64,000 nucleotides of DNA from Psettodes erumei (GCA_016785225.1 JAFBJZ010000382.1:62001-126000), one strand, 5' to 3'. Positions 13,901-27,210 are shown, numbered from the stretch's first letter. Notes: generated from the sequence alone by a model not told the origin. A program made the numbers and translations.

Positions 13901-16900
13901 GGAATCAATCAGATTAGCTCCACAAGACCAAGACCCTGTGAGACCGTGGGAGGTATGTGGGGGTTTTGCTCGCTCGCTCTCTCTCTCTCTCTCCATTTGT
14001 CTGTATGTGAGAAAGTGTGTGTGTGTGTGTGTGTGTGGGGGGGGGGTCGAACGTGCGACTGGTTTTATCATCAGATGACTTACAATGCTCCTCTCTCGCC
14101 GCGACGTCGTCATCGCCTCGTCTCTCCTAACTAACCCGTCCACATCCAGCCAATCGCAGCCTACTTCACCGCCATCATCGTCATCGCCCCGTGTCACCGG
14201 TATCGCACCCTGTGCCAGCAGAGGTGCTGCGGCAAGCCGGGTTTTTCGGTCGCAGGGGGAAGGCGCGTAAGGCAAGAATGGCACAGCCTCGGACGTGCAG
14301 ACGTGGGAAAAAAAGAGATGCGGACTCCGCAAACCCCCCAGGTACCGCAATCTGCACCAATGGGAGTGAAAGTGTTTTCCGAACCCCCGGTGCTGCTGAG
14401 GTCACGGTGTCAGCCCGTTGAAACACAGCAGAGGCATATTTTCAAGAAGTGGGGCTGTTTAGTAACTAGATAAACCGAACGCTATCGCCAAAATGCCTTT
14501 GAAAGCCACGTCACGACTCGGGCTGCGCGCACCGCCGGTCCCGAGCCGGCCCTATCGCGCTGATAGGTACCGCCGACCGCCGCGGACAGCCAGACCGCAT
14601 CCATCAAGTGTCCGAAACGCGCCTGTTCACTCCCCGAGAGTCGCTCGCGATAAGATCTGCCGCTAAATTCTTGAGCCCCAATTTGACGGACGACGCCAAA
14701 ACGGCGGTAATTAAGAAGGAATGAGCGTCGCGTCGGGTTTCGGGGTGGCGGCTGAGGAGGGGAGAGAGGAAGAAATGACGGGAGGAAAAGGATCATCATC
14801 ATCATCGCCGTCGTCAGCCATGCTGTCCGCCGTTATACCCGCTGAGATGCATCAAGGCGTTTTTGACATTTTTAAATCTTAGGGGAGTAGGAGGGCCCGA
14901 GGGACGGTTAGCCTAGCTTAGCGTAAAAACTGGAAGCGGGAGAGACGCCCGGCGTCGGCGTCAGTTCGCACGTTATATCCGGCTTCAATTTTATGGTTTC
15001 CAGGTGAAGACGTGTTGGGTTTTCCTGTCCCGGCAACGTCACCGTGCCCGGCCAACCGTGCCGGAAGATCGCGGCTTTACTCACCCGCTGTACCTGGCAA
15101 CCTGCGCTAAGACCGAAAAATGCCATTGAGGAGCAGTTCCGTCATGTGACTACACCAAATGCCACAAACGGTCGCATTTGCTATTTCTGTACGGGTTAAG
15201 TGAGGCACGTCATGAGCTGGGTATTCCCCCACCCAACCCCGACAAGCCGCCGACAATCAATCCTCTTATCCGACGCTGGGGAAAGAGCAAACAAGCAATA
15301 TTCGCCAAAGCGCTGAACTCTTCCTTTAACGTTTCCTGAGTGACAGAATAACGTAGCCGCCTTTGCTCAAGGTGCTGATGCGTGCCGAGGAATGCGCGCG
15401 GAGACTTTGTTTAATTCTTTGGAAACAGAGTCCACAAAATAAACAGATTGGAAGTCGACACGACTACAAAGTGGAAATCATCACATCGGCCGAGCCACAT
15501 GAAACAATAACCATTAAGTCATTCTCCTGCCCTCTTAAAATCCGTAATGTGCGGAGCCTGTTAATCGTTTCCTCGCCGGGCAGGGACGTGCTGAAATGTG
15601 CTGACAATCAAAATAGCTTTCGGTTTATTTTCTCTCCTCATGGTTACCCTGCATACAGGAACATAAAAACATGAAATGCAACTCATGGCACCGGCCTCGC
15701 TACCCTGCCAAGCGACGACTGCGTGTGTGTGCGCACGCGTGCGTGTGTGTACGTGTGTGTGTGTCCGCGCGTTCGCTGTTGGGTTTCAGATTTATCTTGA
15801 TTGTTTCCTTCCACGTCCCTTCAAAAAAAAAAAAAAAAAAGTTTGATGTTTCTCAAGGGTGAAACTTTATGTCGACTGTGGTCTCGGGGTTTGGGTATTT
15901 TTGAAAGCAAACGCGCAGGAAATATCCCAAACATTTTAACGGGCCTCCCTTCAAAGGAAGTTCACTCTCTGTTGAATTTAATTAACAGACAGAATTGAGA
16001 TTGGCCTTAAATAGCCGGGCTCTTTCGTTGCGCTCTTCGCAAGTAAAACGCTGAAAAACCACATTTAGCAGTCGTCGAGTCTGCGAAATCGCCACCCTGG
16101 TTTATTTAAGCACAAAATGAGGCAAAAATGAGAGAAATCTTCATAAACGTAGCAGGACGTTTCTGGGACGAGCTCGACTTGGCCGTGGGCGTTCGCGCCC
16201 CAGATGCTGCCCGCAGTTTCCCCATCAGCTTGCGTTACAAAGGCAAATATGGAAGTTACACGGTTATGCGTAACGCCGTGCTAATGCCGGGAACATGGCG
16301 GCTAAAGCTCCTGGGCCACTGGTGCCCCGCCCCCCATATAAAGAACTTTTAGCAGATAAAATGGACAGGTTGTCATTTCAAAAAACAAAAACCCCAAACT
16401 TCTTTTCATCGAAAACAAACCGTCGCGTTGCTCCTATATCCCAGACGTCGGCTTTTACGAGCCGCAGAACAACAAAGCCTCTCAGCCATGTGTCGGAGCA
16501 TTCCTCAGGTTACCCAGCGCCTTTTCAAACGCTCTATTTAACATCGGGGATTTTCGAACCCGCAGCGGCGGCTGAATCATACTTTTTATTCGCCGTCTTA
16601 TTATAATGGACCAGAGAGTAGAGACAAAAAAAACGAGGCTTTCGCTCGCCGCCTCGCCTCCTGTCGGTTCATTGGGGGGAAGAGCTCCCCCCTGAGGCCG
16701 CTCCCCGTACCGCAGGGCGCTGGAGAGGACAGCTCAGCTGTCAAAAGGAGGAAGGAAGGATGAAAGGAAGAGTTGTGAGAGCAGAGTGGACGGAGTGCGA
16801 GGGCAGGTAGAGTGACAGCCCTCGTGTGATGTCTTCATTGGTCCACCGCAGCAAAAGCCAAGCAGTTGCGTGTGTGTGTGTGTGTGTGTGTGTGTGCGAT

Positions 16901-17033
16901 GTCTTCATGCCGGTCCCAGTGGGCTGCAGATTTTAACAGAGCATGGATCACAATTACTGCTCCTCAGAGGGGGAACAGCACAGAGGGATCTGAAAGCCCT
17001 CTCTCTAATACACCCGCACACACATCAGAGACG

Positions 17034-17041
<8 letters not shown>
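10918..17041. other. Gene-free segment
   Basis: I see no supported exon. It contains short TG tracts (12023-12044, 14016-14036), a 20-bp perfect palindrome at 11689-11708, and stretches of complex unique sequence around 12500-13500, 15440-15680 and 16900-16990 that may be conserved noncoding DNA. The longest open frames (for example 13667-14350 minus) have no recognisable domain and no splice context. Confidence 0.55.
11689..11708. repeat. 20-bp perfect palindrome
   Basis: Ten bases ACAGCCCAGC are followed immediately by their reverse complement GCTGGGCTGT, with no spacer. It could be a dimeric protein-binding site or chance. Confidence 0.9.

Positions 17042-17098
<57 letters not shown>
17042..17098. 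repeat. (CA)n microsatellite
   Basis: A perfect CA tract of about 57 bp, with further imperfect CA repeats to about 17117. Confidence 0.95.
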
Positions 17099-17101
<3 letters not shown>

Positions 17102-17180
17102 TGCACACGCACACACATCTGCTTTGTTCCTCTAGTCCAGCAGCTGAAATTCCCATCAGAACTTTTACATCGTAAAGCCC

Positions 17181-17226
<46 letters not shown>
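17181..17226. repeat. (CAT)n trinucleotide microsatellite
   Basis: About 15 copies of CAT/ATC. Read on the minus strand it gives a run of methionines, but no gene surrounds it. A shorter copy of the same type lies at about 31663-31686. Confidence 0.95.
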
Positions 17227-17228
<2 letters not shown>

Positions 17229-18216
17229 CATCGTCGCTGCCCTGCTTTGGTTTTCTCCTTTGTTCTTCTGCCTCGCTCGCTCTCTCTCTCTCTCCATTCC
17301 TTCATCCGCAGGTCACACACTATTCTCTTACAATATGTAGAAAACAGAACACAATCGTGTTTACTTTCAGTTTGAAAATGAAAACTGTGGGGCCAGCTCT
17401 CCACTGTGAGAATAAATTTGTGGCAGATTTGAATGCGTGCGTGCGCTGCGCGTGTGTGTGTGTGTGTGCGCGTGCGTCAACAGGCCTCAGCAGTGAAACC
17501 ATCGGCGAGTTTTGAAGTTGGTCGCCCCCGGGGCTCCGGATGCGAACAAAGACGGTAAAAGTTTTATTCTTCAGCAACACAAAGCTCAATAAAAAGCGGT
17601 CGGGCTGAAGTTTTGCGTGCGCGGCCGTTCGGGATGGTCGCGGAGGTGACGACTAAAGCAGCAGTCGCATCAGTCACTCACAGGAGGACACACACACACA
17701 CGCACATGAAACAAGCCACCCCTGAGGCAACAGCTTGCCAGCTCATCACATTCACTTGGCCGCCCGGCATTTAACACGCGGTACCACCTAGAGAGCGCCG
17801 CGGCCCCCCCACACTGCGCCATTCGTCTCACGTTCGCCGGGTGACCAGAGCCTCCCGGGAGTCTCCACGTCCAACCGACCCGAGAAAGATCGATCACGGT
17901 CCCGAACATTTTCTAAACCTAGCGAGATGCAAGGGCAGGATCGCAGCAGGTCGAGAGGCTCGCGGCTTTGTTTCTCCTGAAATCGCCTCCGCCTAAAAAT
18001 AAGATCAAGCCACCGTTCCAAGGCCTTGTGCAGAACACGGCCATCTCCATAACATGCCGCTGTCCTGAGTGAAAGGTCGAAGGTCACGGGTCAGGGTCGG
18101 GGCCCGCTGACACGCTGCTGACTGCTCCTTCGGCCAATCGTCAATCAGCTCGCAGCGCCGGGCCACGCAAGTGCAGCTCTCAACTCTGTCAGCAGTTGGT
18201 CAAAAAGGAGCACGAG

Positions 18217-18217
<1 letters not shown>

Positions 18218-18263
<46 letters not shown>
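18218..18263. repeat. (TG)n microsatellite
   Basis: A perfect TG tract of about 46 bp. Confidence 0.95.
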
Positions 18264-18264
<1 letters not shown>

Positions 18265-18654
18265 CGTGTGTGTCTGCGCATTCCAGCTCCTGAAGTGACA
18301 TGAGGGTCAGAGGTGAGCCGCGTGCAGCCCCTCATCAGCTCTCCTTGGGGGGGCTGGTCACACACACTCGCACACACTCGAGCAGACGCACACTTGCTGA
18401 CCACTTACTCTATTTAAGTGACAAGGTGCAAGGACGGCGTGAAGGGGACGGGCGGGGACGCCGCGCGGCCACGAACGCGTCCCGCGCGGCTCGACGGCAG
18501 CCGGGGCCTGCTGGGAGCAAAACACGAGCAGGTTTTCGCTCACATGCAGTAAAGGTCAAGCTCTTTTTTTTTTTTTTTCTTTTTTAATTTCATAACCTAC
18601 TTTTGCTGCAGTGAACCGCAGCTCACGGACACACAGCAACAACATGAGTTGTTA

Positions 18655-18890
18655 CAAAGAAAAATGTTGTTCTTATTCTGTATTCTTGTTAAAAAAGCTT
18701 CCTCATGGATGAAACCCCTTCATGATATTCCCATAATGCCTACACCTTCATCTATATGAAGAAAATATGCTAATTAGTTAACGTAAAATAAAAAAGTGTG
18801 CCTTGCATAATTATGTCCCCCTTTGTATGATATTTCCCCTATTTATGCAAAACATTCATTAAGATACTGACGTACATTAAATAAAACAGT
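18655..18890. promoter_or_regulatory. Homeodomain/POU motif cluster, enhancer-like
   Basis: About 235 bp of strikingly AT-rich complex sequence inside GC-rich flanks. It holds TAATTAG at 18771, TTGCATAATTATG around 18803 (TAATTA core at 18808-18813), an octamer-like ATGCAAAA at 18845-18852, and further ATTCATTAA and AAAATTAGC boxes. This dense cluster of homeodomain and POU half-sites is what conserved developmental enhancers look like. The target gene is unknown. Confidence is limited because no cross-species comparison was possible. Confidence 0.35.
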
Positions 18891-20084
18891 TAAGTGCGTG
18901 GTAAAAAATTAGCACAGAGCGTCTAGGCACTTTGCAATACTCTTTATCGTTTTACTCTCCATGATCAGAAGCAGATGTCATTCTCACAGGGGTCGCTTCG
19001 TCCGAACAGCCGCAGGTAGACATTTTTTAATCACTGCGACGTCTGAAGTCTAAACCCCGTGGTCCCGGCTCCTCTCTTCAGCTCGGAGCGGCAGCTTTCA
19101 GTAAAAACAGTATGTCCGTGCCGACGCCCCGGAGGGGGAACGTCCACCTGCGTCTTTTCCCCCCCGCTCCCTCAGTCAAATCGACTCTCGCGAACGCCCC
19201 CCCCACCTTTCATCCCGTATTTGGCTGAACGCTCGCCGAGCTCTTTCTCACACATCCGCCGAGAACACGCCCACGCGTGGGCTCCCCTCCGCTCGGCTTT
19301 TAAGCGCTGCCTATCCAAACAGGAAAGTGGCCTCTGCCCCGGCAGCAGTCGAGGGCACAGCGGTGGAGATTTCATTAGTCACAGCTAACAGGCTAATTAT
19401 CCGCTTCAGCGCACCTGTAAAACTTTACTGTGTGTCAATCTCGAGCAGCGGTTGTGTGCGGGCAGGTCCGCGGGCGCGCAGCCGGCCCGTCTGGCTCTGC
19501 GTTAATACGTGAACCGCGCGTCGGTCGGGGGGCCTCTGCGGGCATGTCAGCATTTTATGCCCGGCCGTGCGGCCGCCGATCGAAAGCGAGGAGGCGACTC
19601 ACGTCGAAGGTGCGGGAGGACTCAGAGTGGAGCGAATTTGTCGCTGAAGAGGCGCTAATTGTGTTTGCGGTGTTGCCATCAGCTCCTAGAAATGTGTCAT
19701 CCACCGCCGCGTTGTTTTTTTCCCACTTGCATCTTATCATCTTTATCCTGTACCGTGAAAAGAGGTGGGCGGGGCTTCGTCACAGCAAGGAAAACTAACG
19801 AGGCGAGTTAAGCGCTGAGAGAAACTCCTACGTTTTGGCAGATTTTTTTAAGCCGTAAAAAAAAAAGAAAAATTCCAATAAGCTCGTTGGGAAGTGCACG
19901 CACGACAAAGCGGGCTGGTAAATAATTTAGCGCAGGATGTGGGACAGCAACCGCACTGACTCCGTGTTTGTCCCGAATGCCAGACGCTTCGGGGCTTCGG
20001 CGAGAGCGCCAGCAAACATTCGCAGTTTTGGCGCTCGCGCCCCCAGGGGGGGGGGTTTACGCAATTTCTCGTAACCCATCGGTC

Positions 20085-20275
20085 GACTGATCTGATGACT
20101 GATGAAGATGTGGCTGCATTAAACTAATATCAGCCCGTATCCTGGTCCAGCTCTTCACGATGCATAAACCGGTCTCAGTCTCAATCTGTTAATCTGTTGT
20201 ATCTGCAGCTAATCTGATCGAAATGACCCCATCATCTGGGCGCCTGTTATTTGATGTACCCTCTCTAAACTTGGA
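20085..20275. promoter_or_regulatory. Enhancer-like unique segment
   Basis: A block of complex sequence with TTAAACTAATATCAG, a repeated AATCTGTTAATCTGTTG motif and TGCAGCTAATCTGATC. OTX/bicoid-like TAATC cores occur several times. The call is motif density only. Confidence 0.25.
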
Positions 20276-20866
20276 TTAACTTGCACAGCAGCATCACGAA
20301 GACGACGAAAGTTTAACTCGCAGTTTCTTTCGCCAAGCGAGTCAACCACACAAAGACCAAACTCTTCACGTTAAACTCTTACGCTGTGGTTGGGCGCGCT
20401 TTGTCGCTCTTTTGCCTGGAATAAAGAGGAAGAGGAGGAGGGAACCAAAAGCAGATTGCAATAATCCAATGCCCTTCTCCCCTGTTTGGGGGTTTCGGGT
20501 TTCTGTGTTTAAAATAGCCCGAAAATAGAGAGATGAAGGGAAACGGGGGCGACTGATGTCTACAAGAGTCTTTGAGGTGGAGGGAATTTCTCACCGTTTT
20601 ACGGCGAGCGCCAGAAAACCCGCATCCTGCCCCCATGAATAGAGCTGGAAACACGCGGGCGCGCACACTCAGACACCCCCCCACACACACACACCCCCTG
20701 CCCCCCCCGCCCCGACAGCTTCTTTGTAGCCGTGTTGTGATTGTATCAGATGCGGAGCGATAGAGGTTGGGAGTATGGGGGTGTCGGGCGGGGGGGATGT
20801 GTGAATTTGTAATGTGCTTATGCTGGAACCGCAAAGACAGGAGATACGGGCGCTGTGTTACGCTCC

Positions 20867-20876
20867 CACACACACA

Positions 20877-20927
<51 letters not shown>

Positions 20928-20930
20928 GCA
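20867..20930. repeat. (CA)n microsatellite with CG interruptions
   Basis: About 64 bp, mainly CA. A TG tract in the opposite sense follows at 21065-21130. Confidence 0.95.
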
Positions 20931-21064
20931 CTGTAGGGAGTGGAACTCTAGCTCCCTGAACTCCTTTCATCCGACTGAAGGTGGAAGTGAGTGCAGGGTT
21001 TCCTGGAGTCACAGCGAGATTCAGCACTCTCTATATCCTCCGCACAACTACTGCCTGCTGCCCC

Positions 21065-21077
21065 TGTGTGTGTGTGT

Positions 21078-21116
<39 letters not shown>

Positions 21117-21130
21117 TGTGTGTGTGCGCG
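21065..21130. repeat. (TG)n microsatellite with CTG interruptions
   Basis: About 66 bp of TG broken by two TCTG steps. Confidence 0.95.
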
Positions 21131-22536
21131 CGGTTCAAAGGCTCAGAGTGCACAGTGTTGGGGTCAGAAATCAGTGTGTGATCTCTGGGGCTACACACAA
21201 CACATCGCAGTATGAATTACTGCATCGGCCCACGTCGCGTTCGTTTATTAAAGGCGGCTCTGCGGAAGCGAGGTTAGAGAACCGGCCTGGGGTTTCAGTT
21301 TTTTTTTTTTTAAAGATTTACGACGCTCTTCCATTCCGCCGCCGAATTTATGCAAAGGTTTTCTGGTTATTCTGGGTAATTGTCGCTCCGACGTACGGCT
21401 GGAAGGGGGGGTCTTCTCAGATTGGCGGTGGCGGCTGGGGTCCCCCGAAGGAACGTGCAGCAAAACGGTCAGCCGTCACTTCCCTTCACGGCAGGTCAAA
21501 AGGTCGAAGGGACGCCACACTGGACTGATATCACAACAGCATAGTGGTGCGTTAAAAAAAAAAAGGGCAATGCACAAGGCGGATTTTGCGTGTGCGGCTG
21601 ACCGCGCCACACCCTTAGCCGTGCATGCTACACGCGCGTGCTACAACTCGCGGGTGTAGCCTCCGAAAGGAGGGGGCGCGCCACGCCGATCTCCTCGCGG
21701 TTCAACTTTTAACATTCGTCGCCGAGGTTTAGCAGAGGCCGGACGAGGTCACACACACACACTCGCAGATGACACGGGCCCTCGCTTACGGCTTAACGCT
21801 ACGCCGCGCATCTGTCTCACAAAAAGGAAAAAAAAACCGATGTCGTTCTGCACCTGACTGCGCTCCACAGAGAGCGAGGAGCGCTCAATAGGTGCTGCTT
21901 GCTGAATATGGAGGGCAGATGCAAGCACGGAGCGTTGTGATGTGGTTACAGAACAATTCATGCAATATAGTCCGTGTCGTCCCCAAAAAGAGCGAGCTGC
22001 AAAACTTTGAACGCCCCATTTCGAGTGGAGGGTGCGCAGAGCACCTGCGCGCCGGCTCTAACGTTCGGCCCCGGCGGCACGGTCTCTGCATTCATACATT
22101 TCTTCTCCCTGTTGCTTCCCAGCTGCTGCAGTTTAACAACGTACAGATGGAGAACGACTTTAATTTATCGCATACATTTTGGCGACGTAAAAAAAAAAAA
22201 AAAAAGTGTTTTTAGTAGCGTCAGAACTCGTCTTACACAACTGCTACACATGATCGCAGCGGTGCGGGAAAACACACATGTTCTGCAGAGAGGCCGAGCC
22301 CCGGGATCCCTCTTGGGCCGTCTACTGTTGCGCTAGTTTCAGTAAAGGCGGTGTTTGGTTTTCTTGAACGCTTTCTTCCGTCGCCTTTTCTGATGAAGTG
22401 AAACGCAGATCTGCGCGTGTTTTGTGTGAATAAACAAAAGTCCAAAGTCCCGGTTTCATTGCTCCTCTGTATTATCATTGTACTACTGCCACAGTGCTGG
22501 AGGGGTATGCACTATGGTCACGTGGGATGTTGATGG

Positions 22537-22543
<7 letters not shown>

Positions 22544-22573
<30 letters not shown>
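22544..22573. repeat. (CA)n microsatellite
   Basis: A CA tract of about 30 bp preceded by a CGCGCG run. Confidence 0.93.
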
Positions 22574-22575
<2 letters not shown>

Positions 22576-22743
22576 CGCAGACGTGCACACAAACGTTTGC
22601 GCGCCGAGATCAGAGGGCTTCCTGTCGCTCAGTGTGATCGTGGCTGTGTGAGAGCGCCTCCTGGCACAGCGCCTCAGCTGGACAGCCCGGCGGGGAACAG
22701 GAGAGTGTTTACACACTTATACCACCACCACTACACACAGACG

Positions 22744-22770
22744 CACACACACACACACACACACACACAC
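22744..22770. repeat. (CA)n microsatellite
   Basis: A perfect CA tract of about 27 bp. Confidence 0.93.
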
Positions 22771-22877
22771 TGCTGCCCGGTCTGGCTCCCTCTCCATATA
22801 ATATATCAAAGCATCTTTGGGTGTCTATGGATCTCAGAAAATCCGCCCTCACTTCCTCAGCCGACCATACTCTCTTT

Positions 22878-22901
22878 ATCTCTCTCTCTCCCTCTCTCTC
22901 T

Positions 22902-22960
<59 letters not shown>

Positions 22961-22968
22961 ACACACAG
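22878..22968. repeat. Compound (TC)n(CA)n microsatellite
   Basis: TC-rich sequence of about 27 bp passes into a CA tract of about 60 bp, the same arrangement as at 3138-3194. Confidence 0.95.
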
Positions 22969-23056
22969 GCCATGTGTGGTGATGAAGGATGTTACCTCTC
23001 CTCTCTCCGGTCTCCAGCTGATGCACATACACCATTCCTGACAAAACACCTGGAAT

Positions 23057-23128
23057 AACACCACAAACACACACATACACACACTGGCACACGTGCACAT
23101 GCACACACACACACACACACACACACAG
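23057..23128. repeat. Imperfect (CA)n tract
   Basis: CA-rich sequence of about 70 bp broken by GGCACACGTG and ATGCA steps. Confidence 0.9.
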
Positions 23129-26100
23129 TGGCTGGAGTGGCCACACTGCTGCTGTGCCAAGAACACCAAGAAGCCAAAAATCGCACAATCGAGCTGTTGT
23201 GTTACACACGGCTGCGGTATCGTTATGCTAATAAATGAAAGAGGATACCTGCGCTGTTGTGTAGCGTTTTCGACTTATCATACAACATTTCAGTCGTCCT
23301 CCTCAGCAGACAACCAGCGCACAAATTGTCGTCACACCGTAGCCGTGGGTTTGTAGATTTCTGACCGCGTCAGCGGCTTTATTGTCACGGAAAATCCCTA
23401 ACTGCTTTTTTACGGCCTTCTAACATTCATCTGACCTGAGTTCAGCTCGATCCACAACGCAACCGATGCACTCGCAGGGCGGGACCGAGCCGGAGGACGC
23501 GACGGAACAAATGGCCTGAATCAGAGAGCGAGAGAGAGAGAGAGGGCGAGAGACGTGGGGAAATAAACAGTGCGGGTCAAGAAGAGTGCCTCCGGCAAGA
23601 TGTAGGAGAAAAAAGAAAGAAAAAGGCACATGTGCGTCTGCGTGTTCACTCGCTCCAGCGTCCGCGCACATGCGAGGCGGGAGGGCGGGGGTGGGAGGCG
23701 ACGCCCTATCTGCGACGATTCGGTCTATCTCAGTTCACTTCCTGGTCAGGAGGAGGAGGAGGAGGAGGAAGAGGAGCTGGAGGCATAAAAAGATAAGGGG
23801 AGAACAGTGGAGCCATTCATAGAGCGTGCTCCTCGGGGAATGTGGAGAGGATCTGTCTGAGAGAGAGAGAGAGAGAGAGCGGGGCCAAAGGAACTTCAGG
23901 ACCAACAGGAGAATGTGCACAAATATATTAAAAAAAAAACAAAAAAAAACCCGGAAACCTATTCGATCTATACGTAGATACGTACACAGCGTACAGTGCG
24001 CCAATGCGTGTGGTCTCCTCTCCTCATCCTGTTTGGGGGGGGGGGAGAGAGGGGACCCCCTGTTCCCTTTGGCTCCGACAGCTCTGTTGTGACTACATTA
24101 CGGCCCCTCCACTTCCACTCGCAGCTACACATGACGGCCATGCTGGGCCGAGAGGCTTCGGCGCGCACAGGCCCCCCGAACGGGTTAAACCCTTTCATCA
24201 GTCGCCGCTTAATTCAACTGGATCTGGGAAAAAAAAAAAAAAAAGGTTAGGTGACTACTTACACTATGTATCCTGCTGCACTACTGTAGGTTAAGGAAAC
24301 TGGAGCATCTGCATGAACGTTAATAATATACAGTTAATAAGTAAGGCTCTGGTCTTATGCTTTGTATGCCAACCCGCAAAAAAGAAAGTAAATCAGAGCA
24401 TTTCCCAAACTGTTGGAACTATTTCAATAAAGAAAAAAAAATTATCAACGCACAATCTTCATCTGCCGTGGCCGTGTCAGGCTAATGCCGTATACACGCG
24501 GGCGTAACAAGAAAGAGAGGAAACCTGGAACGAATTTTCATCGTGTTTACTCAAAATATACAGAGGCCGGTTCCCTCCGCCCCGGCCGAGCGCCGGCAAA
24601 TCCGCCGGCCGCTTATCAAATTAAACCCCTATTAGAAGCACAAACACACAGCCCGCGCGCGCTCGCCCAAACAACCTATTGCCAAATATGCCAGCGCCTC
24701 GCACGCGCTGCGCTCTGCTCCCCGCCCGACGTGTGCGGCGTCCCCGTACCGTCGCACCTGACGAGACGCAGCCTAATCCGTTCCGTGTGCTCCCGACGTG
24801 CGGGGGTTTTTCCCCGCAGCTGCCGTAGAGCAGTACGCGCGCAGGTAACGCGGCCCGGCGGGACTTTCCGCTCCGGCCGGCAGCTGCTAGACGGATCTAG
24901 CTCGAAAATGTGCCGACGTAAAACCCTAAAAATAAGACATCGCCGTAAAAAGGACGATTTCCTCCGTCTTCCTTCCTCTCCCTGTGTGGCCCTCCGAGAG
25001 GGGACGCCTGGCCGGCAGTGCAGGGTGAGAGATTCTGGGAAGTAGAGACTGAACGGAACACTTAATATGCACTCCATCAGCGTAAACCAATCATCGGATG
25101 ATCTTCGGGGGGGGGCGGGCAGCGTTTGGATGAGCGCAGCGGGGGGAAAAACCCGGGAGCGGGCGGAGACGTCCAGGTTGCTGCGGCATCACACAGAGCG
25201 GAGAGGCAGGAAGCGAGGGAGGTCTACACGTCGACGCGACGCGGCCCGACGCTCCCTCGGCAGCTCCCCGCGCCGCGCATCCCTCCGCCGCAGGGTCGCG
25301 CCGACGCCAAGCGACTAACTCGCCCCCGCCTGACAGAAAGCTGCACGTCGGGAATGCATTTTTCCACACTTCCCCTTCTTATTAAACCGCCGCGAGAGTA
25401 GGCTTGCCACGTCTCTGGGCCTTGGCGAAAAAAAAAAAAAAAAACGCGTTACCGGTCCCCCAGAACTTCTTTCACACATCATCAGGAGCGGGGCTCGTCG
25501 TGGAGGCCAGTGGAAATATGAGGTATCCCGTGCAACCGTTTCACTCCTGCTTGCGAAATGATTTCTGAAAGCAAACCCGCTTCTGGATGACATTCAGCGT
25601 CCTAAGCGAAATGACATTACTTGACTTTGGCTTTTACGGTGGCGAGACTTTCCGCGCTCGCCACGGGCAAAAACCTCCGGTCGCTGAGATTTCCAACGCG
25701 TCGCTCGTAAAAAAAAAAAAAAAAAGGATCAGGAAGCTGTTTTCTGCGTTTGTTTTGTGCGCTTTTGTCGAGATGCGGCGCGGCGGCCCCCGACATGTTT
25801 GACCCCACACGAATCCAAAACAGAAACCCTATAGCTCTGCCTCTTTCCTTCCTCCCTCCTCTTCTCCGCTCTGGAATTCTACTCTCTCTCTCTCCGTTCT
25901 AATAAATCTGAAGGGGCCTTTTCCACTTTTACAGGAACAGCAACTCATTAAATGGTTGATTTCAGATGGCAGAGTGTGAATGTTTTGAGTTAACTTTATT
26001 GATCTGCGAGCGGCTCTGCGGGCCAGGAGGAACGGACGTCCCCTTCAGCACATGGGCAGTAGATTTACACCTCCGCCCGTTTAAAAGACACCTCCAAACC

Positions 26101-27201
26101 CAGATGGCCGCTGGCCCGCGCTGCCCTGGCAGGGACGGAGCGCGGTCGTCGCGCCCACGTGCTCGCATAAACTCAGCGAGAACGCCGCAGAGAAAGGAGG
26201 TTTTCCCCGCGCTTACCTGGAGCAGCGCGCCTCGCCGCTCCGAGGACTGCGGGAAACCGCCCGCTGGTCCGCGCCTGGTTTCCCTCAGGCCGCTCGGAGC
26301 TTCGGCTCTGGCCGCCTGTGGCACGCAAAGAGGTTGCGGTGGCGGTCAGAAATTCAGACGCACGGATGATTCAAATTTTGAAACGCCTATTTGCCGGGCT
26401 CTCCCGTTTTATTAGCTGCGTATTAAGAAAGATGGAGAAACTGCAGAGCATCGAGGGCCGCGAGACGGGGAGGGCTGACGAGCGCCGCCGGCCGAATCTT
26501 GAGCCCCGTAACGCAAAGTTAATGGCGTGCAACTTGGTTCAGTGAACCACAACAATGAAGCCAAATGATGTCGTTCCTCTATGACACTGGCTCTGGAGTA
26601 TGTTTACGAAGGGCCCTGCGAGGAGACGCCGTTTAAAAATCGAGAACTCTTTCAGATCCCGCGGCCTCGTGTTGTTTTTTTTTTTTTTCTTTCGCCCTCC
26701 CTTCGCCGTATCAGCCCGGGGAGAGCTTGGTCCGTCTCCTCCGTATGACATCACCCCCGGCGAATGAGCCGCTTTCCCATAAACCTCTGCGTTCCCCAGG
26801 GCTTCCCCACCCATGAGATCAGCGAACAGGCAGGGTGACTAAGAAGAAGCGGAGCCTCCTTTCACCGGGCGGCAAGTTCTTTTTTTTTTTTTTTTTTTTA
26901 AATCTTGTCGATTTTGAAGTCCTACGGTGCAGGACGTCAGTCACTTCGTAACGGTTTTTGTGCTAGTTTATTACCTCCACCCTCGTCCCTGTGCATCCTC
27001 TAATCTGTTTAGACTCTCTCTTCCGTCTCTCGCTCCCTGTCTGTATTTGTCTCTTGCTCTCTCTCTCTCTCTCTCTCTCTCCCCCTCAGGGCTGAAAGCT
27101 GTGAGGCTGTAAGGTCCCTCTCTTCCCACAACTGCTCTCAATCGCCCCTGTGACTGCTCGGCTGTCAATCACCCCCGGCGTCCGACCCACGCCGAGCAGA
27201 T

Positions 27202-27210
27202 CACACGCAC

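Larger units (their letters stand above)
17227..20866. other. Gene-free segment
   Basis: No exon is supported. It contains a TG microsatellite at 18218-18263, a T15 run near 18566, the AT-rich motif cluster at 18655-18890 and a second enhancer-like block at 20085-20275. The rest is CpG-rich unique sequence. Confidence 0.55.
20931..27201. other. Gene-free segment with microsatellite clusters
   Basis: No exon is supported. Microsatellites cluster at 21065-21130 and 22544-23128. GA and GGA runs lie at 23530-23545, 23750-23770 and 23862-23879. Poly-A or poly-T runs of 15-20 bp occur at 22190, 24229, 25429, 25709, 26675 and 26880. The open frames between 24485 and 26415 reflect high GC and show no known domain. 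Confidence 0.55.

Noticed and set aside
13667..14350. 227-residue minus-strand open frame
   Set aside because: It runs through a CA microsatellite (Thr-His repeat) and pyrimidine tracts and has no family resemblance.
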